Source: Puccinellia tenuiflora (lineage: Eukaryota > Streptophyta > Magnoliopsida > Poales > Poaceae). Taken from it: 64,000 bases of DNA. A model generated the notes under the pieces. The model searched no databases. It was not told the origin of the DNA and saw nothing but the letters and a program-made list of their open reading frames with translations. This document shows, piece after piece, positions 20,384 to 33,700 of the stretch. The translations under genes were made by a program, and so were the position numbers. Every line of letters begins with the position of its first letter. Within the stretch, counting starts at the first letter, position 1. The stretch lies in NCBI GenBank assembly GCA_012064385.1, contig QRDG01000398.1:694323-758322 (forward strand). The letters run 5' to 3'.

Positions 20384-23255
20384 AAATACTTGAAGTTGTA
20401 ACGAAGAAGTATTTCTTTTTTGTTATGTTGTAACGAAGAAAGTAACACTTACTTGAAGTTGTAACGAAGAAGTATTTCTTTTTTGTTATGTTGTCGCTTG
20501 AAACACCTTAGCAATGTCTCCTTTGTCTGCTCGGCTTTTGTTTGTATGTTCACTTCGTGAACTTTATCCGGGTCAATGAACCCAATGTCCGAGATTCCTT
20601 CCCTTTTGCAGTCGAGCATCTTCATTCTGCATAATAGCGTACAAAAGATTATAGAACGAGCTGAGGTAATAACTTAAATTACAGGAATAAATCACTTACA
20701 GACAAAAGCAACTGATGATAGCTTTATCGAGGGCATATTGATTGTATAACTAAAAAAGTTCGTTAAAATCAACTTGCACACCGTATTCTTGGAAGAAGTG
20801 CTCTTGCTTAACTCTCGCCATGACACCGACTATATCTTCCTTTGCGGTTTTCAAGTACCATTCATGCAACTAACGCATCTTTGCTGGTAGATACCGGACC
20901 TGCTCAGGTCTGACCAAAGGCTGCCCAGGAACATAATTATACTACCTCGCCTATGGGTTAACCAGCATCGCCTATGCGTTGTTGAGGAACATTGAGACCA
21001 GTACTGTCATTCTGTACGTCTTTGTCGGCAAATACCTTGAGCGGGGGGACCAATTGTACATCCTGTTCTCCGAGCTGGGAAACTTTTTTACCGCTTTTCC
21101 GCTCCTCCATCTCTTCGCTACATGACTTGTCAATAGAGCGCTCATAGTCTGATGCCAGCTTTGGTGGAGGGTTCCATAAGTTATCCAAGTAGCGCCTAAC
21201 AGCATCCGGATCTAGTATATGCCTTGGCTCGGGCTTTTTCGGTGCAAAATGGACATCCACCTTGGCCTTCGAGATGGCACTGATTTCCTCGTAAGTCCTT
21301 TCGTAAGGTAACTTCTCAAGAGTCTTTACTTTTGCCTTCTTTCTCTTTGTCCCCTTAGGAGGCGAACCGGTGGGCTTCCGCTTAATTAGCAGCTTAGTGG
21401 GCAGAGTCGACTGGACTCGCGTCGGAGATGGAGACGGACTCGTGCTGGAGTCCCTATGGAGTAGGTGTGGACTTAGAGGTGGTGGACTGCTACTTTTTTT
21501 GAGATGTCGGGGGTGGACTGCTACTCGGAGGAGTCGGTGGCCTTGGTGTCGAGCCTGCAAACACGATCTGCTTCTTGTTCCATAGAACGAAACCATGCTT
21601 GATTTCTCCAAGTGTCTTCTTGTCGTCACCTCCACGATAGTCAAGCTCCAGTGTCTCAAATCGCGGCATAATTTCATCCACCCCGACATGAGCATAGCCA
21701 GCTGGAATCTGACCAAGATGGTAGCTTGCTCCAAGTTGATTTGGTAAAGCATAGCCAACCGCCACCTTGAAGGATATGTTCTTCATTGACATATGTAGCT
21801 CACAATCTTTCTTCTCCGTGATATCATCCACAGGGTAGTGAGTTGCCGGCTATTCGAATGCATATGATTCTAGCTGCATGGAACCCACACTGCTTTTCCA
21901 CTAATCACATGGGACGGCATCGACTTCAGGACATTCTAGCTGCTGCTGAGATGCCCTATGCTGACTGATTGAGTCTAGTTGCTCCTGCTACCGCTGCACC
22001 ATGCGTTCCAATTCCGATAACCGATCTGACACCTTCTTCTTCTTTCTCTGACGGCTTCTATAACTGTCAGCGTACTCTGGAAATCCTTTCTTCCACGAAA
22101 CACTGGGTCCATAGCCTCGACACCGTCCAACATGTTCAGGATTTCCGAGGGCGAGTGTCAGCTTTTCGTTCTCTCTCTCGGGCTGATACTCTCCCTTTCG
22201 AACTTTTTCTATTGCGTCCTCAAGGTCTTTGGTGATTTTTTCAACCTTTTCCTTCCATTTTCCCTTTGCAACAATCTGCCTTGTCTGTGGATCCAACGCT
22301 GCCCCATGCGCGTATAACCAGAACTTGTACCTCTCGGGCAGTCCGCTGTCGTTGGAATGATCCCTTTAGCAAGCAGTTTTGCTTCATAGGCTTCCCACTT
22401 AGCCACGACTGTCTTGTAGCCACCTGTCCCCAAATGTATGTCTTCTTTGCAGCATTTGTCTTATTTTTCGCCGATCGGGCCTCAGCGGCGGACGATTCCT
22501 TATACGCTTTAAATGCGGGCCAGCCATGTTTTTATCTTCACTAGTGCTCCAGTGAACTCTGGAGCTTGTTTGTTCTTCTGATAATTACCCCATAATGTTT
22601 TCTTCCAGCTCTGGAATTGTACGGCCATCTTCTTAAGAGTCCACTCCATGACTTTCTCCGTCTTGTCATCTGTGAGACCTCGCGGTAGGTTGACATGTGT
22701 CAAGAGTGTCTCCCAAAGCATTTATTTTCTTCTTTCGTCGACAAAAGTAGCTCCACTGTCCATATCCTTCGGCTTATGCCATTCTTGAATGGTGATCAGG
22801 ATCATGTCCCTAATAAGAGCTCTGCACTGATTTATAAATTTACGGCGGCTCTCTATGGGTTCCAGCGGTTCGCCATCATTGCTAACTTTGTCGCTCGATA
22901 TACTTGCATCATCATCGCCCTACCTTTTGGTCAGGCCTCGTTTCTTTGGCGTAGATCAGCTCGATCCGGAGGGCTGAAATAAAAATGATTCATTATAAGT
23001 GCAATACAAATCAATTTATGCATCTAGTGATCAACAGAGGCTAGCTTAATATACCTCGCCGGAGTTTGTTAAGGCCCCTTCTTTGTCTCTACTTTGTTGT
23101 ACCTCAACCCCCTCACTGAAGTCGTTCAAAAACTATGAGCTGAAATCGTCTCCACCGGCATCGTCTCCACTGGCATCTCCTCCACTGTGTGCACCTTCAT
23201 ATATTATCTAATGCATTAGCTCTTCATATTCATCGTCTGTGTCGTGGGGGTCCAT
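20384..23255 (-). pseudogene. CACTA second gene: TnpA-like protein with Ulp1-like end, degenerate
   Basis: The start at 23255 gives MDPHDTDDEYEE, the usual opening of this grass CACTA gene. A good intron (donor after 23055, acceptor atttcag before 22973) leads to KRGLTK, RKFINQCRALIRDM and EWHKPKD. Then come LALGNPEHVGR, SYRSRQRKKK, a conserved domain with FKVAVGYALP and IPAGYAHVGVD, and KPEPRHILDPDAVRRYLD. After a second intron (20699-20627) GFIDPDKV and ILLRYNFK resemble the entry to a Ulp1/C48 protease domain, but sequence ends before any catalytic residue. At least four in-frame stops and frame changes make it dead. In living elements this protein is thought to bind subterminal repeats; the protease role is inferred. 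Confidence 0.72.
20388..20496. repeat. 64-bp direct duplication inside the CACTA gene end
   Basis: acttgaagttgtaacgaaga followed by agtatttcttttttgttatg occurs twice with a 64-bp offset (20388 and 20452). It duplicates the codons for the ILLRYNFK region on the minus strand. Confidence 0.75.
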
Positions 23256-23895
23256 AGCTTAACTACAAACAATTTAGAATATGTTAAAAATGGCTAACAA
23301 ATTACTTGTTTCAAAACTAGCAAATTTAAAATTTTAGCATAATAGCTAATTTATACCAACTACTAGTAAATTTAAATTCATAGCAACTACAACTTGAAAT
23401 TCATAGCTAATAGCTAATAAATAGCCTAATACCTAATAATTTATCTTCTAACAAATTACTTCTAACAAATTAGTTCTAACATGGCTAACACTAATTTTGC
23501 CTAATTTGCTATACACAATTTTCATCTTTAGACAAATTTTAAAAACTTACCTAATAATAAAATCTAATAGTAAAATCTCATAGCTAGTAAATCTAATAGT
23601 AAAATTGCACTAAAAAAACCTAATAATAAAATTGCACTAAAAAAACTTAATAATAAAATTGCACTAAAAAACCTAATAATATAATTTCACTCAAAAACCT
23701 AATAATAAATTACATCATATATGGCTAAAATCCTAAAATGGCTAAAATCCTAAAATGGCTAAAATCCTAATAGCTAAAATCCTAAAATGGCTAAGATCCT
23801 AAAATCCTAATAGCTAAATTATAAAATGGCTAAAATCCTAATAGCTAAAATCCTAAAATGGCTAAAATCCTAATAGCTAAAATCCTAAAATGAAC
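23256..23895. repeat. AT-rich repeats upstream of the CACTA gene
   Basis: From 23270 the sequence is strongly AT-rich. 23700-23895 is a short-period array of 'ctaaaatcctaaaatgg' and 'cctaatagctaaaat' blocks, and 23595-23710 repeats 'aataataaaattgcactaaa'. No gene is visible. Confidence 0.7.
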
Positions 23896-24977
23896 AAAGT
23901 ACGAGAACTTACCTTGGGCCGGCAATGAAGGACGTGACAAGAAGGCAGGGGTGATGGATGGCGGACGAATTGAGCAGTGACAAACGACGGGAGGAAGGTG
24001 GGAGAAGACGCCGCGACGGCCGGCGGGAATTGGAGCCGCGACGGGAAATGGCCGAGAGCAGTAGGGGCGGCGGGAGCAACATGGCGAGTGGCGACACGCT
24101 GACGAAGAGGAGAACGGCCGCACACCGGAGGAGAGTATACTGGCCGCGCGTGCCATCTGGAAGGGGCAGGGCTTCACCGGCGTCTCTAGGAACCTCTAGT
24201 ACTGGTTGGTAGAACGAACCAGTACTAGAAGTTTTTCGGGCCACCGCGGAATTTAGCGCGCGCGTGGCGGCCCTTTAGTACCGGTTGGTAGAATGAACCG
24301 GTACTAAATGGGCTTTTGGGCAAAAATTTTGCACGCGAAGCCCATTTTTCTTTTTCTTTAATTTTTTTAAGAGTGTAAAAAAATTATAAAATCAATATCT
24401 TTTGATCTGCTTATCAGAAAAATGTAAGTAATATATCGAATTGTTCAGAAAAATGTAATCTATCTATTTTATTACAAATTCATTAATTTTTTTACATCTA
24501 TTCATTTTATTCATATCTATTGTTTAATTGTCCAAATCAAGTCAAATAATTTTCTAAAAATAATGTCAAAATCATATCTATTGATTTAATTTATATCTAT
24601 TTTTTTACATCTAATCATTTCATTCATATCTATTGATTTAATTGTCCAAATCAAGTCAAATTATTTTCTATTGTAAAAATCATATCTATTGATTTAATTT
24701 ATATCTATTAATTTTTTTTACATCTATTCATTTCATTCATATCTATTGATTCAACCGGGACTAAAGATTTGGCAAAAGATAAGGCACACATATCAACGTG
24801 AGAGCTGAAGGTGAAGATAAGGCACACATACCAACGTGAGAGCTGAAGGCTAGGAGTTGTCCTTTAGTCCCGGTTCCAGCTACCAACCGGGACTAAAGGT
24901 GAAGAGTTGCCCTAATCTTTTACCTATAAGTACCCACCATGAGGAGGAAGAGGAAGAACATGAGCACGGCAACACCT
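23896..24977. other. CACTA 5' flank and subterminal region
   Basis: A GC-rich block (23896-24190) is followed by paired accggtt/aaccggt motifs, then an AT-rich stretch with repeated catctattcatttcattcat and tctattgatttaatt blocks (24480-24750). aaccgggac hairpin motifs recur at 24755-24900. All are consistent with the 5' end of the CACTA element. No coding frame is supported. Confidence 0.5.
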
Positions 24978-25355
24978 GAAAGAGAAGACAGAGGAATCCT
25001 CTATGCACGAGCTTCTCGAAGATGTCGTTGGGCAGTGACCTATGACATCTTCGAGGGGATCGACATAGAAGTGTTCTCTCAGTGCTAAGAGGGTTTATGC
25101 TGTAGTCAAGCTAGCCGGAAAGAGAAGACAGAGGACTCCTCTATCCACAAGCTTCTCAATGATTTCGTTGGGTAGTGACCGATGACATCTTCGAGGGGCT
25201 CGGCATAGAATCATTCTCTCACCGCTAAGAGGGTTCATATTGTAGTCAGGCTAGCCAAAAAGCAAAGACAGAGGACTCCTCTATGCACGAGCTTCTCGAA
25301 GATGTCGTTGGGCAGTGACCTATGACATCTTTAAGGGGCTCAGCATAGAACCTTC
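24978..25355. repeat. three 140-bp tandem units, each an inverted repeat
   Basis: Units begin at 24978, 25118 and about 25258 with gaaagagaagacagagga-type sequence. In unit 1, ctcgaagatgtc (25015-25026) is perfectly complementary to gacatcttcgag (25044-25055) around a 17-nt loop. Outer pairings (cgagc with gctcg, ctatg with catag) extend the stem to roughly 27 positions if unit variants are combined. Units 2 and 3 have partly decayed stems. No coding frame or known element end was recognised. Confidence 0.8.
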
Positions 25356-25700
25356 TCCAAGTGCAAATATGACAACAAAATCAGTGCAATGACTGCTCAA
25401 ATTATTGTTCCATTCTCCTAAAAGTTACTGTTGTCACAACTAAATAAGTGCAATCCCTTAACATGAACACAATAATTAAAATTAGGAAGTTCAATCATCA
25501 CCAACATCCCCATCTAGTGTTTCTTCGTGTGTGTCCCTTTCTTCTGATTGCGCCGTAACCATGGACAATCTTCATCATTTAACACGATGCTTGGGTCAGT
25601 GTTCACTGTGAAGGGCAGAATTTCATCAGACTTATTGTAATCTTCTGACATGTCTGTCTTGTCCTTGCTTGTAGATAATAATATAGTTGGGTGGTGCCCC
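25356..25700. other. unassigned sequence
   Basis: Short minus-strand open frame (25723-25514) with acidic residues but no family match. It could be the tail of a transposon gene. Nothing firmer can be said. Confidence 0.35.
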
Positions 25701-27173
25701 AAGCAAAGGCGTGGATGTAGCAAGTAGCAGTTTTCACTCGTTTAACGAACCGAGGTTTATCGAACCAATAGGACTTTGGAATCTAAACGAGGTGAATGTT
25801 GAAGATCTCTGGCACTTAACCTTCAACAGACGTGGACCTGCATACACTCAACCAAATACTTTGCCCCCCACGGCGGAAAGGTTTACAATCTTTCCGGTCT
25901 TGCAGAAAACAAAGCGGTTAATTGTATGGTGAAATAGATGAATTAATGAAAAGTGACCAGTGGAGTAATGATGATGAAAAGCAAGTAAATGAGGTTGTAA
26001 ACAATGTAAAAATATGAACCGGGGGCCATGGGTTCACTAGTGGAGTCTCTCAAGTAACTAAAATATGCATGTGATGGGTGAACAAATTACAGCTAGGCAA
26101 TTGACAAGATTATGACACAAACCCAATTTAGCTATGACAAAAGGAGCAAGATAATATTTATGTAGGCATCACGACAATGAACAAAGACCATTGAGTCCAA
26201 CTACGTCTTTGTCTAAAAAGTCCACCGTGGGATCGCTATCCAGCCTGTCACCCAATGGTATTAAGTTGCAAGCAACAGACATTTACATTAAGTAAAGTGC
26301 ATGTAGTAAGTAACTAATATCAAAATAGACATTAACACCGCTGTTTTACCCTTAGTAGCAATAGCACACCCTCGCCCTTAGACGTTTCTATCACTCGTGC
26401 CCAGGAACAAAAGGGGGCATGAACCCACTATCTAGCATAACTACCCTCTCTTGGAGATGCACACAATCACTTGGCCAAAGTAACTATGCACATCAGAGAG
26501 CATGCAAGACCATAAATCAATTAATAAGAATCATGCACAATCTGATCATAACTTCATAATCCATCGGATCCCAGCAAACACATCACATAGCATTACAATG
26601 ATAGATCTTGATCATGTTAGGCAGCTCACAAAATCATAAGACATGAGGCACAAGGGAGAGAGACTACCAACTAGCTACTGCCATGGACCCGTAGTCCAAG
26701 GTGAGACTACTCACAAATCATCCCGGAGGAAGGCATGGCGATGAAGAGCCCTCCGGGATCGATCTCCCCTCCAGCAGAGTGCTGGGATCAGCTTCAGATT
26801 GGACCCCGAACTAGGGTTTTCGGTGGCGGCGCGTCGGGATCGAATTTCTGGAAAATAATTCCCGCTTCATCGGTTTTAGGAAAATAGAGATTTTATCGGC
26901 GTCGGAGGGGGCCGAGCTGGCGACGCCCCGGGGGCAGGGGCGGGCCCCATCCGCGGGTCCAGGTGGGGCCACAGCTGCTGGCCGCCCCTAGCATGTGGTG
27001 ACTTTTCTAAAATACAAAAACAGCAAAAACAGGAAACTGGCACTGGGTATCTTGTCAATAGGTTAGTGCGACAAAATGCATAAAAATGATGTATTTGATA
27101 ATAAAAACATGTGAAAATATCACAAAACTAGCATGGATCACTCAAAAATTATTGATACGTTTGAGACGTATCA
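25700..27173 (-). repeat. 3' LTR of element F (left limit approximate)
   Basis: Ends ttgagacgtatca at 27173. The minus-strand start TGATACGTCTCAAACGTATC is a familiar Triticeae LTR opening. Middle parts (gatcccagcaaacacatcac, cattacaatgatagatcttg) match solo LTR H in inverse orientation. The following gcatccccaagcttaac at 27174 resembles the polypurine-tract side of element C. The left TG end was not identified. Confidence 0.65.
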
Positions 27174-29740
27174 GCATCCCCAAGCTTAACTCCCACTCGT
27201 CCTCGAGTAGGTAAGTATTAACAAATAATTTTTGACGAGACATGCAACCAACATAATCCTGATCAAGATAGTAATGTAAATCACAGGATGTTGATGCATG
27301 TAAAATGCATACATGAACTTTGCACTATAATACTTGTATTCCATTCATATTTGCATCATATAAGGGGTATATTACTGTTATTTAATGATTTTTGGTAATT
27401 AATAATGATTTCCCCTTTTTATGGAATTAATCCTGCGCAGGCAGAAAACCCCTATTTCTTTCCTTATTTATTTCAGAGCCTTAATGACGTCATAATGAGC
27501 TGCAAATTTACGGGATCATTTTTTGGAAGGAGGAAGACCTAGGAGCGAAGGAAGCAAGCAAACGGAGGCCGGAGGGGAAAAATAGGGTGCCCCACGCAGC
27601 CCCTGTACCTGGCCACGTGGGCCCACCTCTTTTGGTTCTCGTGGCCCCGTTTGCGTCGATCCTTCTTCCCGAAGCTTCCTCGTGACCTAAAAACGACTAT
27701 AAAAATAGTCCCCTGACATTTTCTACAAGGAGGCGGCGGAGAAACACAAAACCAGAAACAGAGAAACAGAAGGCTGCCGTCGGCGAAGATCGGAGGGGGA
27801 AACGCCGCCAGAATCCACCTCCGGAGGGCTCCAACCCCCTCCGGTGTGTTCATCATCAACTTCTATAGCAAGATCATCTCCATCTCTCCACTGTAAACTC
27901 TTGGCAAACATGATGTATGATGCAATATACTTTTCCCTTGATCTATTGTGTCTCTCCATCTATGTTTGAGAAGTGATGTGTTCATGGCAATAGTGTAATA
28001 GTTCGTTGATTGGTTGCATACAAGTTTTGTTATCTTTTATGATTTTCTTGATGTACAATGTATGAGTGCACGCATATGTTGGGGAATGCATGTAAGGTGA
28101 TCACCGGTAAGGTAATGGAGTGAGGAGGACTTGGGAGGACATGTAAACCCGAGATCGAATCATGAAGTTACTCTATTGGGGGATATGTATGAGAGACCCT
28201 AGAACTTAAGGCTATGGTGGGACAATTATGTCTTAATAATTCTTGTGCTGCACATTTAATTGGCCATGAGATCCATCATAAGAGTTGTGTAATTTGCTCA
28301 TTAACTTGGCTACACCTATTTATGGCTCCCACCTAGAAGAAATAATTAAGACTAAAACATGTGCTTCACTAATTGTGACAACCACATGAATGAAATAACA
28401 ATTGCCAGAACATTTGCTCCCTTGAGATATTTGCTACTTGAGATCCTTGCTACTTGCTACTTTAAGAAACTTGCATTAGAAAACTTGCTCTTAGAAACTT
28501 GTTGCTAGATAAACCTACTCCACATCACTTGCTTCCATTAGTTAGTTCCTTTCATACTAAAATTTATTGCTTTGCATAAAAGGCCATATAAGAGGGTTAT
28601 AGGACTTTAGAGAATAGATAGTTAACTTCAGCTCCTCGTGGGTTCGAAACTCAAATACTTATCAAATGTGCTACAGTGATTCCTTGCTCTTGGGGATTAT
28701 CAGATGTGAATGAAGAGATATAAAACAATTGTCTATAATTGATAGCAAGAAAGCAATGAATAACCAAGTTGAATCATTCAAGCAAAACCTTTCATAAATA
28801 GTACGTTAAAGACATGAAAACAATGTGATCAACAAATTTGACTATTCACAAGGATAATAATTCCATGACAAAAGTGTTTGAGAATCAACACAAAGGAACA
28901 TGTAAGTATTAGCAAAAAGTTATAACAACTTCCAACGGCTTATCTTATAGATAAAGTCAATATAAATATTCATGTTTAATCTTGACAATGCAATATTCTC
29001 AACGATACCCAGGGTCAATACTAGATGTTTGCTTTTGTGGAGATAGAAGGAAGAAGGAAAACTGACTCAACATTAAAAGTGAAAGAACGGCCCTTCGCGG
29101 AGGGAAGCAGGGATTAGTCATGTGCTAGAGCTTTTTAATTTTTAAAACAGAAGTAAAACAATTTTGAGGCATGCATGCTTTCATCAACGACTTCACAACA
29201 GAGAAGCTATCTAGTCCCTCATAACAAGCAAGGCTTTATAGACTTGTGAGAGCACCTGGTTTTAGAGGAACGAGTATGTTCCTCTTTCTCCTTGGTTTCA
29301 CCATTGTCCAATGTTTTGGGCTAATTTCTCAGTTTTTCATTGCGCGGAGTAGAATGATGTGTTGTATTTATATTTTTCTTAAGCTGCTCTCGGGTTGATT
29401 CAAGTGAATACGTAATCCATCGACAGCGGGTGAAAGGGGGGAAATGACCTTGCTCGTCACAAGTTATATCTAGCTCTCTACTGCTCCCTCATGAGATTAA
29501 AAACAGATGCAAAAAAGGAGTATTTTGAATATTTTAAAGGTAGCACATGACAAATTTACTTGGAATGGCAAGAAATACCATGCATAGGTAGATATGGTGG
29601 ACTCAGCTGGCAACAAAGTTTGGCTTTGGTGATTGGATGCATGAGTGAACCATACACTCAGTACGAATTTTTAGGCTTAGCAAATTAAAGGGGTATTTGA
29701 AGCAAACATCTAATCTTAACCGGTAAAAGAACAACATAAG
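27174..29740 (-). mobile_element. element F interior, interrupted by solo LTR E
   Basis: Interior fragments 27174-27291 and 28708-29740 join once LTR E and one TSD copy are removed. The segment aggtagatatggtggactca near 29588 also occurs in the interiors of elements A and C, so F is a related non-autonomous element. No gag or pol frame is visible. The right side is cut at 29740 by LTR G. Confidence 0.6.
27292..28702 (+). mobile_element. solo LTR E (1411 bp), TSD GATGT
   Basis: TG at 27292 and CA at 28702 are flanked by gatgt at 27287-27291 and 28703-28707. The first about 550 bp are homologous to the element A LTR in inverse orientation, including tttatggaattaatcctgcg. A TATA-like ctataaaaatag lies near 27698. 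No primer site or interior follows, so it is a solo LTR left by intra-element recombination. Confidence 0.88.
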
Positions 29741-30775
29741 TGATACGTGCATTTTATATCATATTTTTTATATCCAATATTATCATATTGGAATGTTATT
29801 GGCATTGTTATATCGTTGTTTTTGCATGTTTTAGATGATTTATGGGACTTTCATACAAAGTCCCTATTTTTGGAATTTAATATCTGGGAGGCAGAATACC
29901 CCCCTTTTCTTGTTTTTATTGTTTCAGGAGTTTCATGAACTCAAATAATTAAAGGAAAAAATGCCACGCCAGTTTTTTATCATGAGAAGGGTGGAGGAAA
30001 GAAGATCGAAGGCAGGAGGGCCACGAGGGCCAAATGGGGTAGGCCCACGCGGCCCATGTACCTTTGGCAGTGTGGGACCCACCAAAATGCCCCTTGAGCA
30101 CCCCATCATGTGGGGCTTTTTACTGACACCTTCGTCTTCGCCGAAAAGGGACGCTCTAATTTTTCCTGAATTATCTGAGGCCTTGGCGGCGGCAGAGCTC
30201 CTGATTCACTCCGAAGGGGGTCAGATCCTGCTGCTCCAGAGCTCCGGAGTGGGGGGGAATCACCGCCATCATCATCACCTCTCCTCCTTGGTGTGGGAGG
30301 AGGCCTCTCCATCTCCATCATCACCATCACCAGCACCATCTCCATCATCATCTCTGTGATCCACTCCGTTCCCCTCATAGTTTGAGAGTTGCTATACCAA
30401 GATCATTGCCTTGTGCTCCTATTCATATTTGTGATTGGATATTTGTTATTATTTGGTGGTGAAGTATTTATTTCAGATTGTGTTGTACCCTTTATGGCAC
30501 TGATTATGATCATGTTTGCACGTTGTGAGTAGTTCCCGTATGTTTCTGAGGGCATAGGATAAATTGGCAATGATTTATTTATAACATGAGTTGGTATTTT
30601 GTCAAGAGTTTATCTTTATGTGATTCTATGATGGTGTTGTGCAAACGTCAAGTGCATAACACTTCACCTTTAAAGGGCTCATAGGAGAACAACGTAGTGT
30701 AATGAATTGAGGAAGACTTGGGAGGACAACTAAGCCCAACCCGGAGTCATGCAATTAAATTATGTGGGTAGTTAA
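29741..30775 (+). repeat. truncated LTR G
   Basis: Begins TGATACGTGCATTTTATATC at 29741. It carries LTR-like sequence including a catcatcacc microsatellite at about 30260-30355, and is cut near 30775 where the degenerate repeat array begins. No TSD or second LTR was found. Confidence 0.6.
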
Positions 30776-33700
30776 CCTTCCCTAGATATTTGTGTATATA
30801 AATCAAAACATACATTCCTAATTCGTTTTTTTGCATGTAGGACAGAATCAGAATCATCGATTAGTTCACGATTACGGAGAACAAAATCTGGATCTAGCAG
30901 TTACTAGTTCGGATCAGTAGACAGCGTAAGACGATGCTAACAAAAAATTCGCCCAAACTGTGCAGCAAATTAAAATCAATCTAGCAACTCAAACAAGTGC
31001 ATGATCTGAGTTCTAGTATCTGAGCTGTAAAACCATGAGATTACAGGACACATCAAATTAAGAAAGATAAGCTTACAGTAAAGGTAATCAAAGGAAAACA
31101 ATTCGTGATGTCTCGGACTGATGACTAGTAAAACGAAAAAGCTTTTGCATCTTCCAAGGCTACACAGTACTCTTACCCCAGATAGCAGCTACTTAGTTTT
31201 ATTTATATAACCCTGTGTTTGGCTGAGAAACAGACAGATTTTGCTTGAAACAATTGCTAAGCTCAAGCTTAAGTGTGTAACTAAGTAATACAAAACACCG
31301 TGTCCCTTTTGGAAATGTGACACTTAGGGGCAGAGAAAACACTACCATGTGTCCGTTTAGAACATCAATGGAACCCATTTTGTCAGTCGAAGCACAAACT
31401 CGTTTAGTAGGTGATGTAACACCAAGCAACTTAGAATCATCTAGTATCTCGGCAAGTGATTTACTTATAGTTCTAAAACTAGCTGAGCTGCCAGATGATG
31501 ATATTACAGGATAATTTAATGTAGGTCCGCAAGGCTTGTATGTCTAACCAGCTGGGCTATAAGCAATGAGATTAAGAGTACATTAAAATAAGCAAGATGA
31601 GCTTCCAAATAGAAATCCGAGGAAAACAACTTATGATGTCCTACTGTCTACTAACACCACATGGCTGCTTCAACATACAAGGCACCTCCAACTACAAGGC
31701 TCCAATCGCCTTAAAACCGAATCGGCTATTTAAATTTACAGAATTCAGGTTTGCGGTGTAAACAACCAGATTCCATGGAAGCAAATTGCTAAGCTCTTAT
31801 GCCCTGGAAGTGTGTATCAACGAACTGCGGAATCTTACACTACTACTAACAGTTTGACACCTGAACCTCTGGTTAGCTCTAAAAGATTGAACAATTGACT
31901 ACAGCTACTTTCCCTTTCCCTAGGTGTTTGTCTACACAAACAAATCAGACATACCTAATCTTCCTCTTGCACACAGGAGTAGGACAGCATCGTAATCACC
32001 CATGAGCTCCTGATTACGGATAATAAACTATAGATTTAGAAGTTATCAGTTCAGATCAGTAGACAGACATAAGACTATGCTGTAAGTGTGTAGCTGCAAA
32101 GTGCGAAACGTTCCATTACTACTACTGACAGTGTGACACCTGAAGCCATTGTGAGTTCTAAAGAGATTTAGCAATTGGGTGCAGCTACCTCCTCTTTCCA
32201 CAGACATTTGCCTTGACAACTTAAATCAAGACTTCCCAAAAAAATCTATGCACATAGGAGTTAGACAACATCAGCATCAACCATGAGCTTGCGATTACAG
32301 ATCGTAAACCCTTGATCGAGCAGTTAACAGTTCAGATTAGTGGACAAGCGTAAGACAATGCTGAAGTTTTTGACCCAATTATATTGTGAATCAAATGAGC
32401 TAACTCGTAATTCCCCCTCCTAACTGGCAGTGAGGGGCGCAAATCCATCATTGGTCCAGCAAGGCTAACAATACACAACGAGAAAAGAGGCGTCATCATC
32501 ATAGCAGCAAAGAAACCAATATATTGTGACACTTTGGGAGCAAAGAAATTGTTACTATGTTTGAGTTGAGAACCCATTTGCGAGCGAGTCCTAGCACATA
32601 ATCATTTAGTAGGTGATGTCACACAAAGCAAATTAAACCCAATAAGTGCTTCATTTATAGTTCTAGATAGATGGGTTGTAAAATCATGAAATTACAGGAC
32701 GCATCAAAATTGCCGTATGTCAACAAGTCCTTGACATACAAGTCTATCCAGCTGAGTTGTAAATCCATGAGGTTACAGGGTACATCAACATAACAAAGAT
32801 GAGCTTATAGGCAAGAACGGAGCAAACAACTTTGGACGTCTAATATAACAAATTTCTAATCTCTTGTAGAACATCCAAGAAAGTGATCGTGTGAGTCAAA
32901 GTAGTAGCACCTAGTCATTTGAGCAATGTAACATCCAACAAATTAAAACCAAACTAACACAAATGGTGCTTGGCCTTACATATAGTTCTTCTGAGCTCAG
33001 CTATAAAACCATGAGATTACAGCATAGCAAAGGAAAACAGTTCATGATGTCTCAGACCAATGACTAGTAAAACCACATAGCTTTTGCAGCTTCAAAGGCT
33101 ACACAATCGCCTTACCTCGAGAGCGGCCATTACATATTACGTATGATCCCAGTTTGCGGTATAAACAAACAGATCTTGCTTGGAAGTAATTGCTAAGCAC
33201 TTATTGCACTGGAAGTGCGTAGATGATGCAGTGTAAAACCCTTCATAACAATTGACAGTATGACAAACTCTTGTAAGTTGCAAAGGTTCAGCAAAGACTT
33301 TGGAAAGTGGATGAATTATAGTTCAACCAGTTGCACTCATCATAGTAACTCGACAAGTGATTGACTTGCAGTTCTACCAGTTAAGCTGCAAAACAACGAT
33401 ATCAGGGGAAACATCAAAATAAGGAAGAAGAACGTCTGTGTAAACGAAGAAAACCAACTTGGGATTCCTAGACTACCAACACCACATAGCTGCTTCAGCA
33501 TACAAAGTACCACCAACCCCAAACATCGAGTTGCCTTAACTCCGAAATCCGCTTCTTAATTTTAGAAAATCCAGGTTTGTGGTATGAACAAACAGATTTG
33601 CATGGAAACAAATTGCTAAGCTCTTATGAGCACGAAGTGTGTAATAACTACGTAGTGCAAAACCCTACGAGCTACTACTGACAGCGTGACACATGTAGCA

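Larger units (their letters stand above)
20384..24910 (-). mobile_element. decayed CACTA element, minus orientation
   Basis: A minus-strand CACTA second gene (23255-20384) is followed on its 5' side by AT-rich repeats and then subterminal motifs: tagtactggttggtag and gaaccagtactag at 24199-24232, ccctttagtaccggttgg and gaaccggtactaaa near 24271-24309, tttagtcccggttcc and aaccgggactaaagg near 24860-24900. No clean CACTA terminus was found at either side, so both limits are approximate. The 3' end is lost at the edge of the tandem duplication. Confidence 0.65.

Noticed and set aside
22266..22544. Plus-strand frames opposite the CACTA second gene
   Set aside because: Shadows of the minus-strand pseudogene, which shows clear family motifs.
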